A stretch of DNA of 64,000 bases from Hirschia baltica ATCC 49814 (GTDB lineage: Bacteria; Pseudomonadota; Alphaproteobacteria; Caulobacterales; Hyphomonadaceae). Location: NCBI RefSeq assembly GCF_000023785.1, contig NC_012982.1, forward strand, positions 868,001 through 932,000, given 5' to 3'. Positions 32,485-42,217 of this stretch are shown here, piece after piece (within the stretch, counting starts at the first letter, position 1; each line of letters opens with the position of its first letter). The notes under the pieces were generated by a model. That model had not been told where the DNA came from. It saw only the letters and a program-made list of their open reading frames with translations, and made no database searches. The translations under genes and the position numbers were made by a program.

Positions 32485-34773
32485 ATGACAGATCCCAACG
32501 ACACGCTTGATGATGAAACATATGAGTCTCTTATCGAAGAACTAGGACTCGATTTGGACATTGATGAGCCAATTGGCCAGTTTGAGAAAGATGAATTGCA
32601 TTCTTCTGCAGGTGAAGCAGATGGCAGCGATATTCTGTTTCAAAATGATGTGGACACATCTCCTCGAGATGATGAAAATGGTGTTGAAATTTCGGCTGAT
32701 TTATTGGCTGAACTTCAAAGTGTCATTGGTGGAAGTGAGCTGACTCCTTCTGAGTTTAACGAAGAGGCCACGTTTGCCGAAGATCCAATTCAAGTGTCCC
32801 GAGAAGTTAGTGATGCAAAACCGGTAGACCTTGCTGCGGCAATGATGGGGCATGTCGTCAAAGATGAAAAAACTCATGACATCGAAGCGGTTGATCTCGA
32901 TGATGAAAATGATTTTGACGACTTGAATGATGAGGAAGAGGTTTCCGTTTTCGACGGGCTTGACCTATCAGAAGAAGCTTTGTCCAGAGATCCAGACGAG
33001 TTTGAACTCGACATTGAGCCCGAAACTGAAAACGAAGATGAATGGGTATCTGATACAGCATCAGATAAAGTCTCGTCCAGTTTTTCAGATTTAGACAGTA
33101 TTCTGGAAAATGCACTATCAAAAGATTTTGAACCGCCATTGGACGATGCAGACCAGTATACAGACCGTTTGAGCCAATCAAACATATCTTCTGCGTCTGC
33201 TCCAGATTTTAGCGAATTGGAAGTACCTGATACGTCTTCAACTGGTGCTGATTTTGAGGCATTTGAAGAGCCTGAAAATTCTCCTTCTTCAAGAAGCCAT
33301 TCTAGTCCAGTTGAAACTGAAATGCCGGCATTTGAAGATGATTTTGATGCAGATGATAATCATTTTAGTTTAGAAGATTTTGCTGATGACTTTGGCGAGG
33401 AAGTGAGCCAAAGCCCCGAAATACCGACCAAAGCGGTTCAGCCTTCAACTGTGCTGCCAAGATCTGATTTAGGCTTAACTTCGTCGGCTCAAAACGAAGA
33501 ATATATCCCATCCATAGAAACTGATGCTGCTTCAATGGATGATGATGAAGATGTTGATTTTGCTCTGACGCAAGCAGAAGGTGGGGATCGTGTTATTCCT
33601 CGCATCACTATCCATGCTTTTTGTCAGACTCAGATGTGTCAGCAAATGCTCAACAAATCCATGCAAGACCGCCGAATGGTGAATGTCACTGCGGATATTG
33701 TTGAAGGCGGTGTTGTTGCAGCAATCAACTATTATCAAGAACATGATTTGCCACATATGATTGTTGTGGAGTCTACAGCAAAGTCCGCAAAATTGTTGGC
33801 TGAGCTAGATGAACTCGCTCAATTATGTGATGAGACTGTAAAAGTGGTTGTCATTGGTGCTGCAAATGACATCCGTTTGTATCGTGAATTGATGGCGAGA
33901 GGTGTGTCTGAATACATCGTTCCTCCGCTTGAAACGGTGCAGTTAATTCGCGCAATTTCAAGTCAGTTTGCTGATCCAGAGCAACCATTTGTTGGAAAAA
34001 CACTTGCAGTAACTGGCGTGAAGGGGGGCGTGGGTTCATCGACCATCGCTCATAACTTAGCGTGGGCGATTTCTGAACGATTGAAGCAAGCCACGACCCT
34101 TATCGACCTTGATTTGAATTTTGGGACGACTGGTCTCGATTTCAACAGTGAGTCAAACCAGACAATAGCTGATGCTTTGATGGCACCAGACAGATTTGAC
34201 GATGCTGTTATGAACCGCTTGCTGACGCAAGCAACGGATAATCTATCCTTGTTTACTGCGCCAGCAAGTCTGGACCGCACCTATGATGTGGATGAAGAAA
34301 CATACAGCATTGTTTTGAATAAAGTGCGTGAAACTGTGCCGTTTGTTGTTCTCGATCTTCCACATATCTGGACAGATTGGTTTAAAGGTACGGTCGTGTC
34401 TGCAGATGAAATCGTTGTTGTCGTGCAGCCTGATTTGGCATCACTTCGCAATGGTAAGAATTTAATAGATTTCCTCAAAGCTGCTCGTCCAAATGATAGC
34501 AAACCAAGATTGGTTATCAACCAAGTTGGTGTGCCTAAACGGCCTGAGATACCGGTGAAAGATTTTGCGCAAGCAATGGATTTAGAGCCAGATCTTGTTT
34601 TGCCATTTGATCCTCAACTATTTGGAACAGCTGCCAATAATGGGCAAATGATTGCCGATGTTGCTGAAGATTCTAAGTGTTCGCAAGGCATAGATTACTT
34701 GGCTTCATTGGTGACTGGCCGCGAAATCAAAGTTGAGCGCGGTAGCTTATTGAACAAATTGTTCAAGCGTTAG
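32485..34773 (+). CDS. cpaE: Pilus assembly ATPase CpaE with long acidic N-terminal extension
   Basis: CpaE is a MinD/ParA-type ATPase with an inactive receiver-like domain that places the pilus machinery at a pole. Residues about 372-495 form the receiver-like part and about 505-755 the ATPase, with a deviant Walker A, GVKGGVGSST (511-520), and later VVLDLPHIW. Usual CpaE length is about 400-520; this one has 762 because residues 1-365 are an added acidic, Ser-rich, low-complexity region with repeated patches such as DLDSILENALSKDFEPPLDD. Such a tail suggests intrinsic disorder and protein binding. Good GGAGGG precedes the ATG. Confidence 0.92.
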   Translation: MTDPNDTLDDETYESLIEELGLDLDIDEPIGQFEKDELHSSAGEADGSDILFQNDVDTSPRDDENGVEISADLLAELQSVIGGSELTPSEFNEEATFAEDPIQVSREVSDAKPVDLAAAMMGHVVKDEKTHDIEAVDLDDENDFDDLNDEEEVSVFDGLDLSEEALSRDPDEFELDIEPETENEDEWVSDTASDKVSSSFSDLDSILENALSKDFEPPLDDADQYTDRLSQSNISSASAPDFSELEVPDTSSTGADFEAFEEPENSPSSRSHSSPVETEMPAFEDDFDADDNHFSLEDFADDFGEEVSQSPEIPTKAVQPSTVLPRSDLGLTSSAQNEEYIPSIETDAASMDDDEDVDFALTQAEGGDRVIPRITIHAFCQTQMCQQMLNKSMQDRRMVNVTADIVEGGVVAAINYYQEHDLPHMIVVESTAKSAKLLAELDELAQLCDETVKVVVIGAANDIRLYRELMARGVSEYIVPPLETVQLIRAISSQFADPEQPFVGKTLAVTGVKGGVGSSTIAHNLAWAISERLKQATTLIDLDLNFGTTGLDFNSESNQTIADALMAPDRFDDAVMNRLLTQATDNLSLFTAPASLDRTYDVDEETYSIVLNKVRETVPFVVLDLPHIWTDWFKGTVVSADEIVVVVQPDLASLRNGKNLIDFLKAARPNDSKPRLVINQVGVPKRPEIPVKDFAQAMDLEPDLVLPFDPQLFGTAANNGQMIADVAEDSKCSQGIDYLASLVTGREIKVERGSLLNKLFKR

Positions 34774-34782
34774 GGGTAGAGA

Positions 34783-36312
34783 ATGTTTGGAAAAAAAACA
34801 GGATCATTTGGTGCTGGCCAAACGGCTCCTCCTAGACCGGCAGCACCGCCGGTAAAGCCCGAAAGTGTTGAGCCGCCGAAACCTGTTGTTTCTGAAAAGC
34901 AGGAGGCTTCTACACCGATTCCTGCGCCTCAAGCTTCGCCATCTCCTACACCTCCGCCGGTGAAGGCAAAGTCTGCGCCGCCGCTTGTGAAAAAGGAAAA
35001 AGCCAAACCTGCCAAGTCTGAGGATGAAGGGCGTTCTGAGGAATATTATCTGGTAAAAACAGAGATATTCAATGCTTTGATAGATACAATTGATTTGTCT
35101 CAACTGGCACAATTGGATCAAGAGAGCGCACGCGAAGAAATTCGCGACATCGTTATCGAGATCATTTCAATTAAAAATGTGGTGATGTCTTTAGCCGAGC
35201 AGGAAGTGCTGCTTGAAGATATCTGTAATGATGTTCTTGGGTATGGTCCGCTTGAGCCGCTTTTAGCGCGTGATGATATCGCTGATATCATGGTGAATGG
35301 TGCAAATTGTACCTACATTGAGGTCAACGGAAAGATTGAGCGCACGAATATCCGTTTCCGTGATAACGGCCAGTTGATGAATATCTGTCAGCGGATCGTG
35401 TCGCAGGTTGGTCGTCGTGTGGATGAATCCAGCCCTATTTGTGATGCGCGTTTGGCAGATGGTTCACGTGTAAACGTTATTGCGCCGCCGCTCGCGATTG
35501 ATGGTCCAACACTGACCATTCGTAAGTTTAGAAAAGACAAGCTGACTATTCAAAACCTTGTCGAATTTGGCGCGATTTCGCCTGCAGGTGCAGAGATATT
35601 GCGTATCATCGGGACGTCACGTTGCAATGTGTTGATCTCAGGCGGTACGGGTTCTGGTAAGACAACTCTTCTCAACTGTTTGACTGCCTTTATTGAGCCG
35701 GGTGAGCGCGTGATTACGTGTGAAGATGCCGCGGAACTTCAGCTTCAGCAGCCCCACGTTGTTCGCCTAGAGACACGCCCTCCAAATATCGAGGGACAGG
35801 GTAAGGTAACAATGACCGACCTTGTGAAAAACTGTCTGCGTATGCGTCCAGACCGTATTATTGTGGGTGAGGTGCGTGGACCTGAAGCGTTTGACTTGCT
35901 TCAAGCGATGAACACAGGTCACGATGGTTCAATGGGAACACTCCACGCTAACACGCCGCGTGAAGGTTTATCACGTGTGGAATCCATGATCACGATGGGT
36001 GGTTTTGCTCTTCCTCAGCGCACGATACGTGAAATGATTGTTGGTTCGATTGATGTTGTTATTCAGGCGACCCGTCTTCGTGATGGGTCAAGAAAGATTG
36101 TATCTATTTCAGAGGTGATGGGGCTCGAGGGTGACGTAATCGTGACTCAAGATGTTCTTCGCTATGAAATTGATGGTGAAGATAAAAACGGCAAGCTTAT
36201 TGGTCGTCACCGTGGAACCGGTGTTGGTCGGCCTCGTTTTTGGGAACGTGCCAAATATTATAATTTGGAAGCAGAGCTCGGGCTTGCACTGGATCAGTTG
36301 GAGACAGCGTGA
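34783..36312 (+). CDS. cpaF: Flp pilus secretion ATPase CpaF (TadA)
   Basis: CpaF powers pilus extension, and in Tad systems also retraction, as a hexamer at the inner membrane. Residues about 1-85 are Pro/Lys-rich and probably disordered. An all-helical and N2 domain follows to about 280. The RecA-like domain has Walker [10 protein letters not shown] (287-295), an Asp box (CEDAAELQL), [13 protein letters not shown] as Walker B region and the His box in [12 protein letters not shown]. It overlaps tadB by four bases. The start has only a modest ribosome-binding site ten bases after cpaE. Confidence 0.95.
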   Translation: MFGKKTGSFGAGQTAPPRPAAPPVKPESVEPPKPVVSEKQEASTPIPAPQASPSPTPPPVKAKSAPPLVKKEKAKPAKSEDEGRSEEYYLVKTEIFNALIDTIDLSQLAQLDQESAREEIRDIVIEIISIKNVVMSLAEQEVLLEDICNDVLGYGPLEPLLARDDIADIMVNGANCTYIEVNGKIERTNIRFRDNGQLMNICQRIVSQVGRRVDESSPICDARLADGSRVNVIAPPLAIDGPTLTIRKFRKDKLTIQNLVEFGAISPAGAEILRIIGTSRCNVLISGGTGSGKTTLLNCLTAFIEPGERVITCEDAAELQLQQPHVVRLETRPPNIEGQGKVTMTDLVKNCLRMRPDRIIVGEVRGPEAFDLLQAMNTGHDGSMGTLHANTPREGLSRVESMITMGGFALPQRTIREMIVGSIDVVIQATRLRDGSRKIVSISEVMGLEGDVIVTQDVLRYEIDGEDKNGKLIGRHRGTGVGRPRFWERAKYYNLEAELGLALDQLETA

Positions 36313-37307
36313 TGGATCAGACGATGATAGTCTACCTCATTGCAGGTTTGGCTTTTGTGAGTGTAGTCGGCGTTGGATTTGCGTTTACTGGTGGCGGCAC
36401 GACCAAAGCCCAGCAAAAGCGCTTTAAACAAGTGGCCGTCGGTGCTGGATCTGGTGGTAAGAAAAACTCTTCTGTTGATGCGACCCTGATGCGTCGCAAG
36501 CAGATGCAAGATTCGATGAAGACCTTGCGCGAACGTGAAAATAAACGCCGTAAGGATACGCGAGGACGTACGATAAAAGATAAGCTCGCACAGGCTGGAT
36601 GGACGATTGAGCCAGCTATGTTTTGGGTTTTGTCTGCTGTTACAGGTGTTGTTGTTGCCGGAATAACTTTTGTTCTGGGACAGACCCCACTTATTATTGC
36701 TGGTGCGGGTTTTGCTGGCGCATTGGGGCTTCCTCGTTGGGTCGTTGGCATGGGCATTAGTGCACGACAAAAGAAGTTCACGCAGCAATTTTCTGATGGA
36801 ATTGATGTTATCGTTCGCGGTGTGAAATCTGGATTACCACTTATTGAATGTTTGAGGATTATTGCTTCTGAATCGCCTGCGCCGTTAGGCACTGAGTTCA
36901 AGCGTGTCATTGATGCTATTCAAATGGGAACGACCGTCGAGAAATCTTTATCCAATATGTATAATCGGATGCCTCTGCCAGAAGTGAATTTCTTCGGGAT
37001 TGTGATCGGCATTCAACAGCAATCTGGTGGTAATCTATCCGAAGCGTTGGGCAATTTGTCTGAAGTGCTTCGATCTCGCAAAATGTTGGCTGAAAAGGTC
37101 AAAGCACTTTCATCAGAAGCCAAAGCATCCGCAATGATTATTGGTGCCTTGCCGATTGCCGTTATGATTTTGGTCTATTTTTCTTCACCCGACTATATCA
37201 CGCTCTTATTTACCCATCCGACAGGACATTTCATGCTGATGGTGGGAGCGGGGCTCATGGGGGCCGGTATTTTCGTGATGAAACAGATGATGAAGTTGGA
37301 CGTTTAA
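36309..37307 (+). CDS. tadB: Flp pilus inner-membrane platform protein TadB
   Basis: A GspF-type platform protein of 332 residues. It has a first membrane helix (about 7-27), a basic cytoplasmic segment, another helix pair (about 105-150), a conserved T2SSF domain (GIDVIVRGVKSGLPLIECLRI, GTTVEKSLSNMYNRMP, QQSGGNLSEALGNLS) and two C-terminal helices (about 278-325). It couples the CpaF motor to pilus assembly with TadC. The ATGA overlap with cpaF shows translational coupling. Confidence 0.93.
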   Translation: MMDQTMIVYLIAGLAFVSVVGVGFAFTGGGTTKAQQKRFKQVAVGAGSGGKKNSSVDATLMRRKQMQDSMKTLRERENKRRKDTRGRTIKDKLAQAGWTIEPAMFWVLSAVTGVVVAGITFVLGQTPLIIAGAGFAGALGLPRWVVGMGISARQKKFTQQFSDGIDVIVRGVKSGLPLIECLRIIASESPAPLGTEFKRVIDAIQMGTTVEKSLSNMYNRMPLPEVNFFGIVIGIQQQSGGNLSEALGNLSEVLRSRKMLAEKVKALSSEAKASAMIIGALPIAVMILVYFSSPDYITLLFTHPTGHFMLMVGAGLMGAGIFVMKQMMKLDV

Positions 37308-37335
37308 AACAAGCTCAAGAAAGAATGTTGTTAAA

Positions 37336-38337
37336 ATGATTGAGTCATTTACAGATCCCGGATTTCTTGCTGCATTGTTGGCTGGGCTTGCAAGCTTTGC
37401 CACCATTTTGACAATTGCTGCGCCAGCACTCAAAGGCAATAAGCTAGAGACTCGGCTAAAATCGGTGTCTAACCGCCGAGAAGAACTACGCCGGAAAAGC
37501 CGAGAACAACTGAAAGATAAATCTCTTCGCCGTAAGGATGAGGGGATGATGCGTAATGTCGTTGATAAGCTTGATCTTCAATCGCTGTTGCGTGACGACA
37601 ATCTTGAGAAAGCACTTGTTCAGGCAGGGCTTCGTGGACCGCGCCCTGTGTCGGCTTTCTATTTTGCGCGGTTTGCGCTTCCATTTTTACTCGGGCTTTT
37701 GACGTTTCTGTATCTACATTTCGTGAATGATTTCGATTTGAATTTTCAATTGCAAATGTGTGCTGTGATGTTTGGGGCTGCCGCTGGTTTCTACGCGCCC
37801 AACATGTATTTGACGAATAGGGCAGATAAACGCAAAGCATCTATCATGAAGGCGTTTCCCGATAGCTTGGATATGATGTTGATTTGTGTTGAGTCAGGAA
37901 TGTCCATTGAATCCGCTTTCGCCAAAGTTGGAGAAGAGGTTGGAACTGCTTCTGTTGAGCTTGCTGAGGAACTTGGCTTGACGACTGCGGAATTGTCTTA
38001 TCTTCAGGAGCGCCGCCAAGCCTATGTGAATCTCGCTGATAGAACCAATCACCCAGGTATAAAATCTGTTGCTACAGCTTTGGTGCAGGCAGAGAAATAC
38101 GGGACACCCATGGGGACAGCATTGAGAACAATGGCGAAAGAAAATCGTGAAATTCGCGTGCTGGAAGCGGAAAAGAAAGCAGCCGCTTTGCCGGCCAAAC
38201 TTACAGTGCCTATGATTGTGTTTTTCCTTCCAGTTCTCTTTATCGTAATTGGAACGCCTGCATATATTCAGATAAAGAAACAAGACGCTGAACAAGGCGG
38301 TGAAGGTGTGAATCCTGTGGCTCAATCCGTGCAGTAA
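37336..38337 (+). CDS. tadC: Flp pilus inner-membrane platform protein TadC
   Basis: The second GspF-like platform protein, 333 residues. It has an N-terminal helix, a strongly basic stretch (RREELRRKSREQLKDK, about 45-62), a membrane pair (about 110-160) and the domain ALDMM-type segment FPDSLDMMLICVESGMSIESAF with later GTPMGTALRTMAKENREIRVLEAEKKA. A final helix precedes a short polar tail. It is the last gene of the rightward Tad operon, followed by a strong bidirectional terminator. Confidence 0.93.
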   Translation: MIESFTDPGFLAALLAGLASFATILTIAAPALKGNKLETRLKSVSNRREELRRKSREQLKDKSLRRKDEGMMRNVVDKLDLQSLLRDDNLEKALVQAGLRGPRPVSAFYFARFALPFLLGLLTFLYLHFVNDFDLNFQLQMCAVMFGAAAGFYAPNMYLTNRADKRKASIMKAFPDSLDMMLICVESGMSIESAFAKVGEEVGTASVELAEELGLTTAELSYLQERRQAYVNLADRTNHPGIKSVATALVQAEKYGTPMGTALRTMAKENREIRVLEAEKKAAALPAKLTVPMIVFFLPVLFIVIGTPAYIQIKKQDAEQGGEGVNPVAQSVQ

Positions 38338-38371
38338 ATTCTGAAAAATACTAATAAAACAATATCATAGA

Positions 38372-38408
38372 AAAGGCCGACACTATCAGATTGATAGTGT
38401 CGGCCTTT
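38372..38408. terminator. Strong bidirectional terminator between tadC and tadD
   Basis: A perfect 17-bp stem (38372-38388 with 38392-38408) has a three-base loop, with A and T runs at the ends. It separates the convergent tadC and tadD. Confidence 0.9.
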
Positions 38409-38474
38409 AATGTGTGAGCTGAATTTGAAATATCGACAGATTTGATATATAGTTTTTATAAGCTATTGATTTTG

Positions 38475-39296
38475 TTAATCTTGTTGCGTGTGGCGCAATG
38501 CATTCCAGCTTCTCGAAGATGGTGTAAGAAGTCTTTTGAAGTATTCAGAATTCGCCTGCACCATATGCGGCGGTAAATCTGCGGTTGATATTTCTTCCGC
38601 TTCCTTGAATTTACCTTGCACACCCAAGATAAGTGCTAGATTTAATCGCACGCGGGGGTCAACAAATTCATTTGATGCAATAGCATGACGCAATTTTGCT
38701 TCTGCTTCTTCAGGTTTGCCCTCAAGAGCTAAAGAAAGCGCATAATTTGCGAGGATGACTTGATTATCAGGAGATATATCGAGCGCTTTTGTGTAACGAA
38801 GCTGAGCTTTTTTATGGTCCCCTAATTGGTCTAGTGCAATTCCATACAAGGAGTATAACACCCAATCTTCTCCGTCGGGGACAGCATTATAGAGTGCGTT
38901 AGTTGCGCGGTCTGGGCGTCCAGTATCCATATGTGCTTTTGCTAGCGTTTTGGAAAGTTCAACATCGCCAGGGTGTAATGCAAGCGCTTGTGTGGCAACA
39001 TCAACTGCACGTTCTGCGCTTCCGATGGCGCGAAGTGCGTTTGCAAACTCAGCGGCGGCTTCGTAATCGCTTGGGTTTAGGTCAAATTGATCACCCCAAA
39101 ACTTGGCTTGAGTGATCATGTCGTGGTTTTTAATTTTTTGGCGTTCAACTTTGGATGCCGCAAGAATTTGCTTTTCATTGGCGACTTGCTCCATCATCTC
39201 TTCTTCTTTGCTCGTCGGCGGCTTTGTACACGCTGAAGCAAGGAAAAGAGCGCTACTTGATAGTAGAATAAAACGAGATATTGAGCTGGTAGCCAT
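38475..39296 (-). CDS. tadD: TPR lipoprotein TadD (Flp pilus)
   Basis: A 273-residue lipoprotein (lipobox LASAC, Cys at about 23) with four or five TPR-like helical hairpins between about 65 and 245. Examples are NPSDYEAAAEFANALRAIG, LHPGDVELSKTLAKAHMDTG and SPDNQVILANYALSLALEG. TadD proteins are needed for Flp pilus assembly and act like type IV PilF pilotins. Unlike most of the locus it reads leftward, but it directly adjoins tadC. The Cys and TPR pattern make the call good although the match is by eye. Confidence 0.85.
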   Translation of the reverse strand: MATSSISRFILLSSSALFLASACTKPPTSKEEEMMEQVANEKQILAASKVERQKIKNHDMITQAKFWGDQFDLNPSDYEAAAEFANALRAIGSAERAVDVATQALALHPGDVELSKTLAKAHMDTGRPDRATNALYNAVPDGEDWVLYSLYGIALDQLGDHKKAQLRYTKALDISPDNQVILANYALSLALEGKPEEAEAKLRHAIASNEFVDPRVRLNLALILGVQGKFKEAEEISTADLPPHMVQANSEYFKRLLTPSSRSWNALRHTQQD

Positions 39297-39418
39297 GACA
39301 TGACCCCTAAGAGTTTGAGAAAGGGCGTTGATATAGTTTCAAGCCCTTACTATCGTGGTTTCAAGTCAATTATTAGTTAACGCTTCCCTACGTTCAGCGT
39401 TTGAATTTGGATGAATTT

Positions 39419-40783
39419 ATGAGTTCTGTTTTTATTGCGTCTTCGAAAAAAGCCATTCGCCTTCACCTTCTATCTAAGGAGTCCTTAAACGACTGGATGC
39501 AAGCACAAGAGAAGCGGTTCTCAACTTTTGCTGAAGCGGCTGGGTTTAAAGGCCAAGCAGGAAAATTTCTGCTCATTCCAAATAGTGATGGTGTTGTTGC
39601 GGACGTATTATTTGGTGTGGGTGAGGGCGATGATCCGATGGTGCTGACTGGCGCATCTTCTAGCCTGCCAAGTGGGGTGTATGAGATAGCTACGCCGGTA
39701 CCATTTCTTAGTGTTGAGCAAATCGCGGCAGGATGGGCCGATGGGGCATATCGCTTCAATCGCTATAAAAAAGATGATGCTGAGCCAGCTATATTGGTGA
39801 TTTCCAAACAAGATGAAAGAGAAGCTGCCCAAATAGAGGAGGCTTCCATCAAACTTGTGCGTGATTTGATAAATACGCCAGCTGAAGACATGGGGCCAAC
39901 GCAAATAGCCGAAAAAATAGAAGAGCTAGGCAAAGAGTTTGGTGCTGAAGTATCTCAGATAATTGGAGATGACCTGCTCAAAGAAAATTACCCAATGATT
40001 CATGCTGTTGGGCGGGCTGCTGTGCAAGCGCCTAGATATATTGAATTGAGTTGGGGAAATAAAAAAGCACCTCATATCGCATTGGTAGGCAAAGGTGTTG
40101 CTTTTGATACGGGTGGTCTGAATATCAAAACCGGCAATTATATGCGCATTATGAAAAAAGATATGGGCGGTGCTGCGCATGCTATTGGTTTGGCGCGGAT
40201 GATTATGGCAGCAAATTTAAACGTACGTTTGACATTGCACATACCTGCCGTTGAGAATGCTATCGGACGCGCAGCTTTTCGACCCGGCGATGTTTTAAAT
40301 AGCCGTAAGGGTTTGACTGTAGAAATCGACAATACAGATGCTGAAGGGCGTTTGGTGTTGGGGGATGCATTGACGCGTGCGTGTGAATTGAAGCCTGATA
40401 TTTTGATGGACTTTGCAACGTTGACTGGTGCCGCGAGAGTTGCAATGGGCGCTGATGTTGCTCCATTTTTTACAAATGACGAAGCGCTTGCAACTGGCAT
40501 CTATCAAAGTGGAGTAGATATGGGTGATCCCATCTGGCGCCTTCCTTTGTGGAAGCCATATCTTTCAATGTTAAACAGTTCTGTTGCAGATATTGTGAAT
40601 GGCGCGAGTAGTCCGTTTGCGGGAACAATTACAGCGGCGTTATTCCTACAAAAATTTGTCGATGCACCGTCATGGACTCACTTTGATGTTTGGGGATGGC
40701 GTTTGAGCAAATATGGACGGCCTGAAGGTGGAGCGGCATTTGCGTTGAGAGCTGTATTTAATCATTTAAAGAGAGAATTTTGA
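39419..40783 (+). CDS. M17 leucyl aminopeptidase family protein
   Basis: A cytosolic metalloaminopeptidase of about 454 residues. The C-terminal catalytic domain has the M17 signature NTDAEGRLVLGDAL and the metal-ligand runs VGKGVAFDTGGLNIK, MKKDMGGAA and LTLHIPAVENAIG. The N-terminal half is shorter than in PepA and diverges, as in the alphaproteobacterial PepB-like branch. The start is ATG 39419; a TTG at 39401 is weaker. A MarR-type regulator and an NlpC/P60 protein follow, a grouping that suggests peptide or cell-wall recycling. Confidence 0.9.
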   Translation: MSSVFIASSKKAIRLHLLSKESLNDWMQAQEKRFSTFAEAAGFKGQAGKFLLIPNSDGVVADVLFGVGEGDDPMVLTGASSSLPSGVYEIATPVPFLSVEQIAAGWADGAYRFNRYKKDDAEPAILVISKQDEREAAQIEEASIKLVRDLINTPAEDMGPTQIAEKIEELGKEFGAEVSQIIGDDLLKENYPMIHAVGRAAVQAPRYIELSWGNKKAPHIALVGKGVAFDTGGLNIKTGNYMRIMKKDMGGAAHAIGLARMIMAANLNVRLTLHIPAVENAIGRAAFRPGDVLNSRKGLTVEIDNTDAEGRLVLGDALTRACELKPDILMDFATLTGAARVAMGADVAPFFTNDEALATGIYQSGVDMGDPIWRLPLWKPYLSMLNSSVADIVNGASSPFAGTITAALFLQKFVDAPSWTHFDVWGWRLSKYGRPEGGAAFALRAVFNHLKREF

Positions 40784-40805
40784 ATTAATACAACGAAAAG
40801 GCATT

Positions 40806-40817
40806 GATTCGCGAATC
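40806..40817. promoter_or_regulatory. Perfect 12-bp palindrome upstream of the MarR-type gene
   Basis: GATTCGCGAATC lies 52 bases before the regulator's ATG. MarR proteins often bind a palindrome beside their own gene, so this is a candidate autoregulatory operator. Its overlap with a promoter was not shown. Confidence 0.4.
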
Positions 40818-40869
40818 GAATTAGGTGATTCTCTACTGGCATATTCGCTTTGTAGGAGAGTTATTGGAG

Positions 40870-41244
40870 ATGGAATTAGATCGGACGACAGCGCTTCAAT
40901 TATGGCGGGATGTGCTCGCGCAATCCGTGCGCTCGGATTCGCCTGATTTATCTGCTCGCCAAATGGCGATTTTGATGGCGGTGTATTTGACACCGCCACC
41001 GCATACAGTGCGCGGGCTGGCCTTAAGTTTAAATATGGGTAAGCCTGCAGTGACGCGCGCATTGGATACGCTTTCAGGGCATAATTTGCTAAAACGGCGC
41101 AAGGATACTGATGATTTGCGCAATGTACTTGTGCAAAGAACTGTCGCTGGGTCTGTCTTTCTAACGGAGTATGGTGATACGATTAGTGAGGCGTTTCAGG
41201 CTATTCAACATCAATTGCCAAATGAGACTAAAGATGCCGCTTAA
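40870..41244 (+). CDS. MarR-like winged-helix regulator
   Basis: A 124-residue protein with the winged-helix core. It has a helix pair (SARQMAILMAVYLTPPPHTVRGLALSL), a recognition helix (GKPAVTRALDTLSGHNLL) and a wing with basic and acidic residues (KRRKDTDDLRNVLVQRT). This is the MarR fold. The ligand is unknown. The start may be ATG 40870 or TTG 40864; AGGAG at 40854 is better spaced for the latter. It sits between an aminopeptidase and an NlpC/P60 gene and may regulate one of them. Confidence 0.75.
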   Translation: MELDRTTALQLWRDVLAQSVRSDSPDLSARQMAILMAVYLTPPPHTVRGLALSLNMGKPAVTRALDTLSGHNLLKRRKDTDDLRNVLVQRTVAGSVFLTEYGDTISEAFQAIQHQLPNETKDAA

Positions 41245-41326
41245 AACGTGTTGTGCTTTGTTTTATTAGTTGAATTTTGATGTTAACGTTTAGTCGTGAC
41301 CTTCGTTGAAATAGTAAAACAGGGCT

Positions 41327-42211
41327 GTGACATTGGCGAATATCCCACTTAATCCAAGACTCAACCCTTACAAAGACGGGATTGCGGCAGCACACTTAAA
41401 GGGAAAAGTTGAAGCTGATAATTTTGTTGAAGGCGCTCATTTTCAAATAAATGCACCAATAACAGGTGTTTACCGAGATGCGGCCGATGATGCTATGCTT
41501 GATACTCAAGCGCTTATGGGTGAGAGTTTTATCGTTTACGACAAAATTGGCGATTGGTCTTGGGGGCAGTTGCAGGACGATAAATATGTGGGATGGATTC
41601 AATCTCGTGATTTATCGGATGTGCATTATGGTGTGACGCACAAAGTTGGTGTTTTGCGAACAATCGTATTTTCCAAGCCTGATTTGAAGACAAAACCTCT
41701 TTATATGTTGAGCTTAAATTCACGTGTTGCTGTTGAAGAAGTGCAGGGTTTGTTCAGTAAAATTGTGAATGGAGGGTGGGTTTTTAGCGACCATTTGTTC
41801 AATATTGGTGAAACCTATGATGACTTTGTGTCGGTGGCCGAAATGTTTCAAGATGCACCTTATCTTTGGGGCGGAAAAGATAGTTTCGGATTAGATTGCT
41901 CTGGGCTTGTCCAAACATCTATGGCGGCGGTCGGCATAGGTGTTCCAAGAGATGCGAGCATGCAAGAGACGGCAGATATCCTCGGGCAGTCTATTCCCTT
42001 TGAGGATGGTATTGATCATTTGCAGCGTGGAGATTTGGTTTTTTGGCCCGGGCATGTCGGCATTATGCAGAATAATGAGTTTATGCTTCACGCGAATGCG
42101 CATCACATGATGTGTGCAAGTGAGCCAGTCGTTGAGGCGATAGAACGTATCGGTCAAAAAGAAACGGCCGTTCGAACAATCAAACGGCCGTCTCAATTAT
42201 TTCAGGTTTAA
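41327..42211 (+). CDS. NlpC/P60 family cysteine peptidase with SH3-type domains
   Basis: A 294-residue putative peptidoglycan hydrolase or recycling enzyme. An N-terminal part with two bacterial SH3-like folds (about 45-160) precedes the NlpC/P60 domain (about 165-285). The catalytic triad is visible: DCSGL with Cys near 200, GHVGI with His, and HANAHH with the polar third residue. No signal peptide is present, so it may act on cytosolic muropeptides, as the family's recycling branch does. Starts are GTG 41327 or TTG 41333. Pairing with an M17 aminopeptidase is common in alphaproteobacteria. Confidence 0.88.
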   Translation: MTLANIPLNPRLNPYKDGIAAAHLKGKVEADNFVEGAHFQINAPITGVYRDAADDAMLDTQALMGESFIVYDKIGDWSWGQLQDDKYVGWIQSRDLSDVHYGVTHKVGVLRTIVFSKPDLKTKPLYMLSLNSRVAVEEVQGLFSKIVNGGWVFSDHLFNIGETYDDFVSVAEMFQDAPYLWGGKDSFGLDCSGLVQTSMAAVGIGVPRDASMQETADILGQSIPFEDGIDHLQRGDLVFWPGHVGIMQNNEFMLHANAHHMMCASEPVVEAIERIGQKETAVRTIKRPSQLFQV

Positions 42212-42217
42212 AGCTTT

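Noticed and set aside
42160-42191. Repeat of ACGGCCGT at the end of the NlpC/P60 gene as a terminator
   Set aside because: It is inside the coding sequence, the units are self-complementary and no T-run follows.
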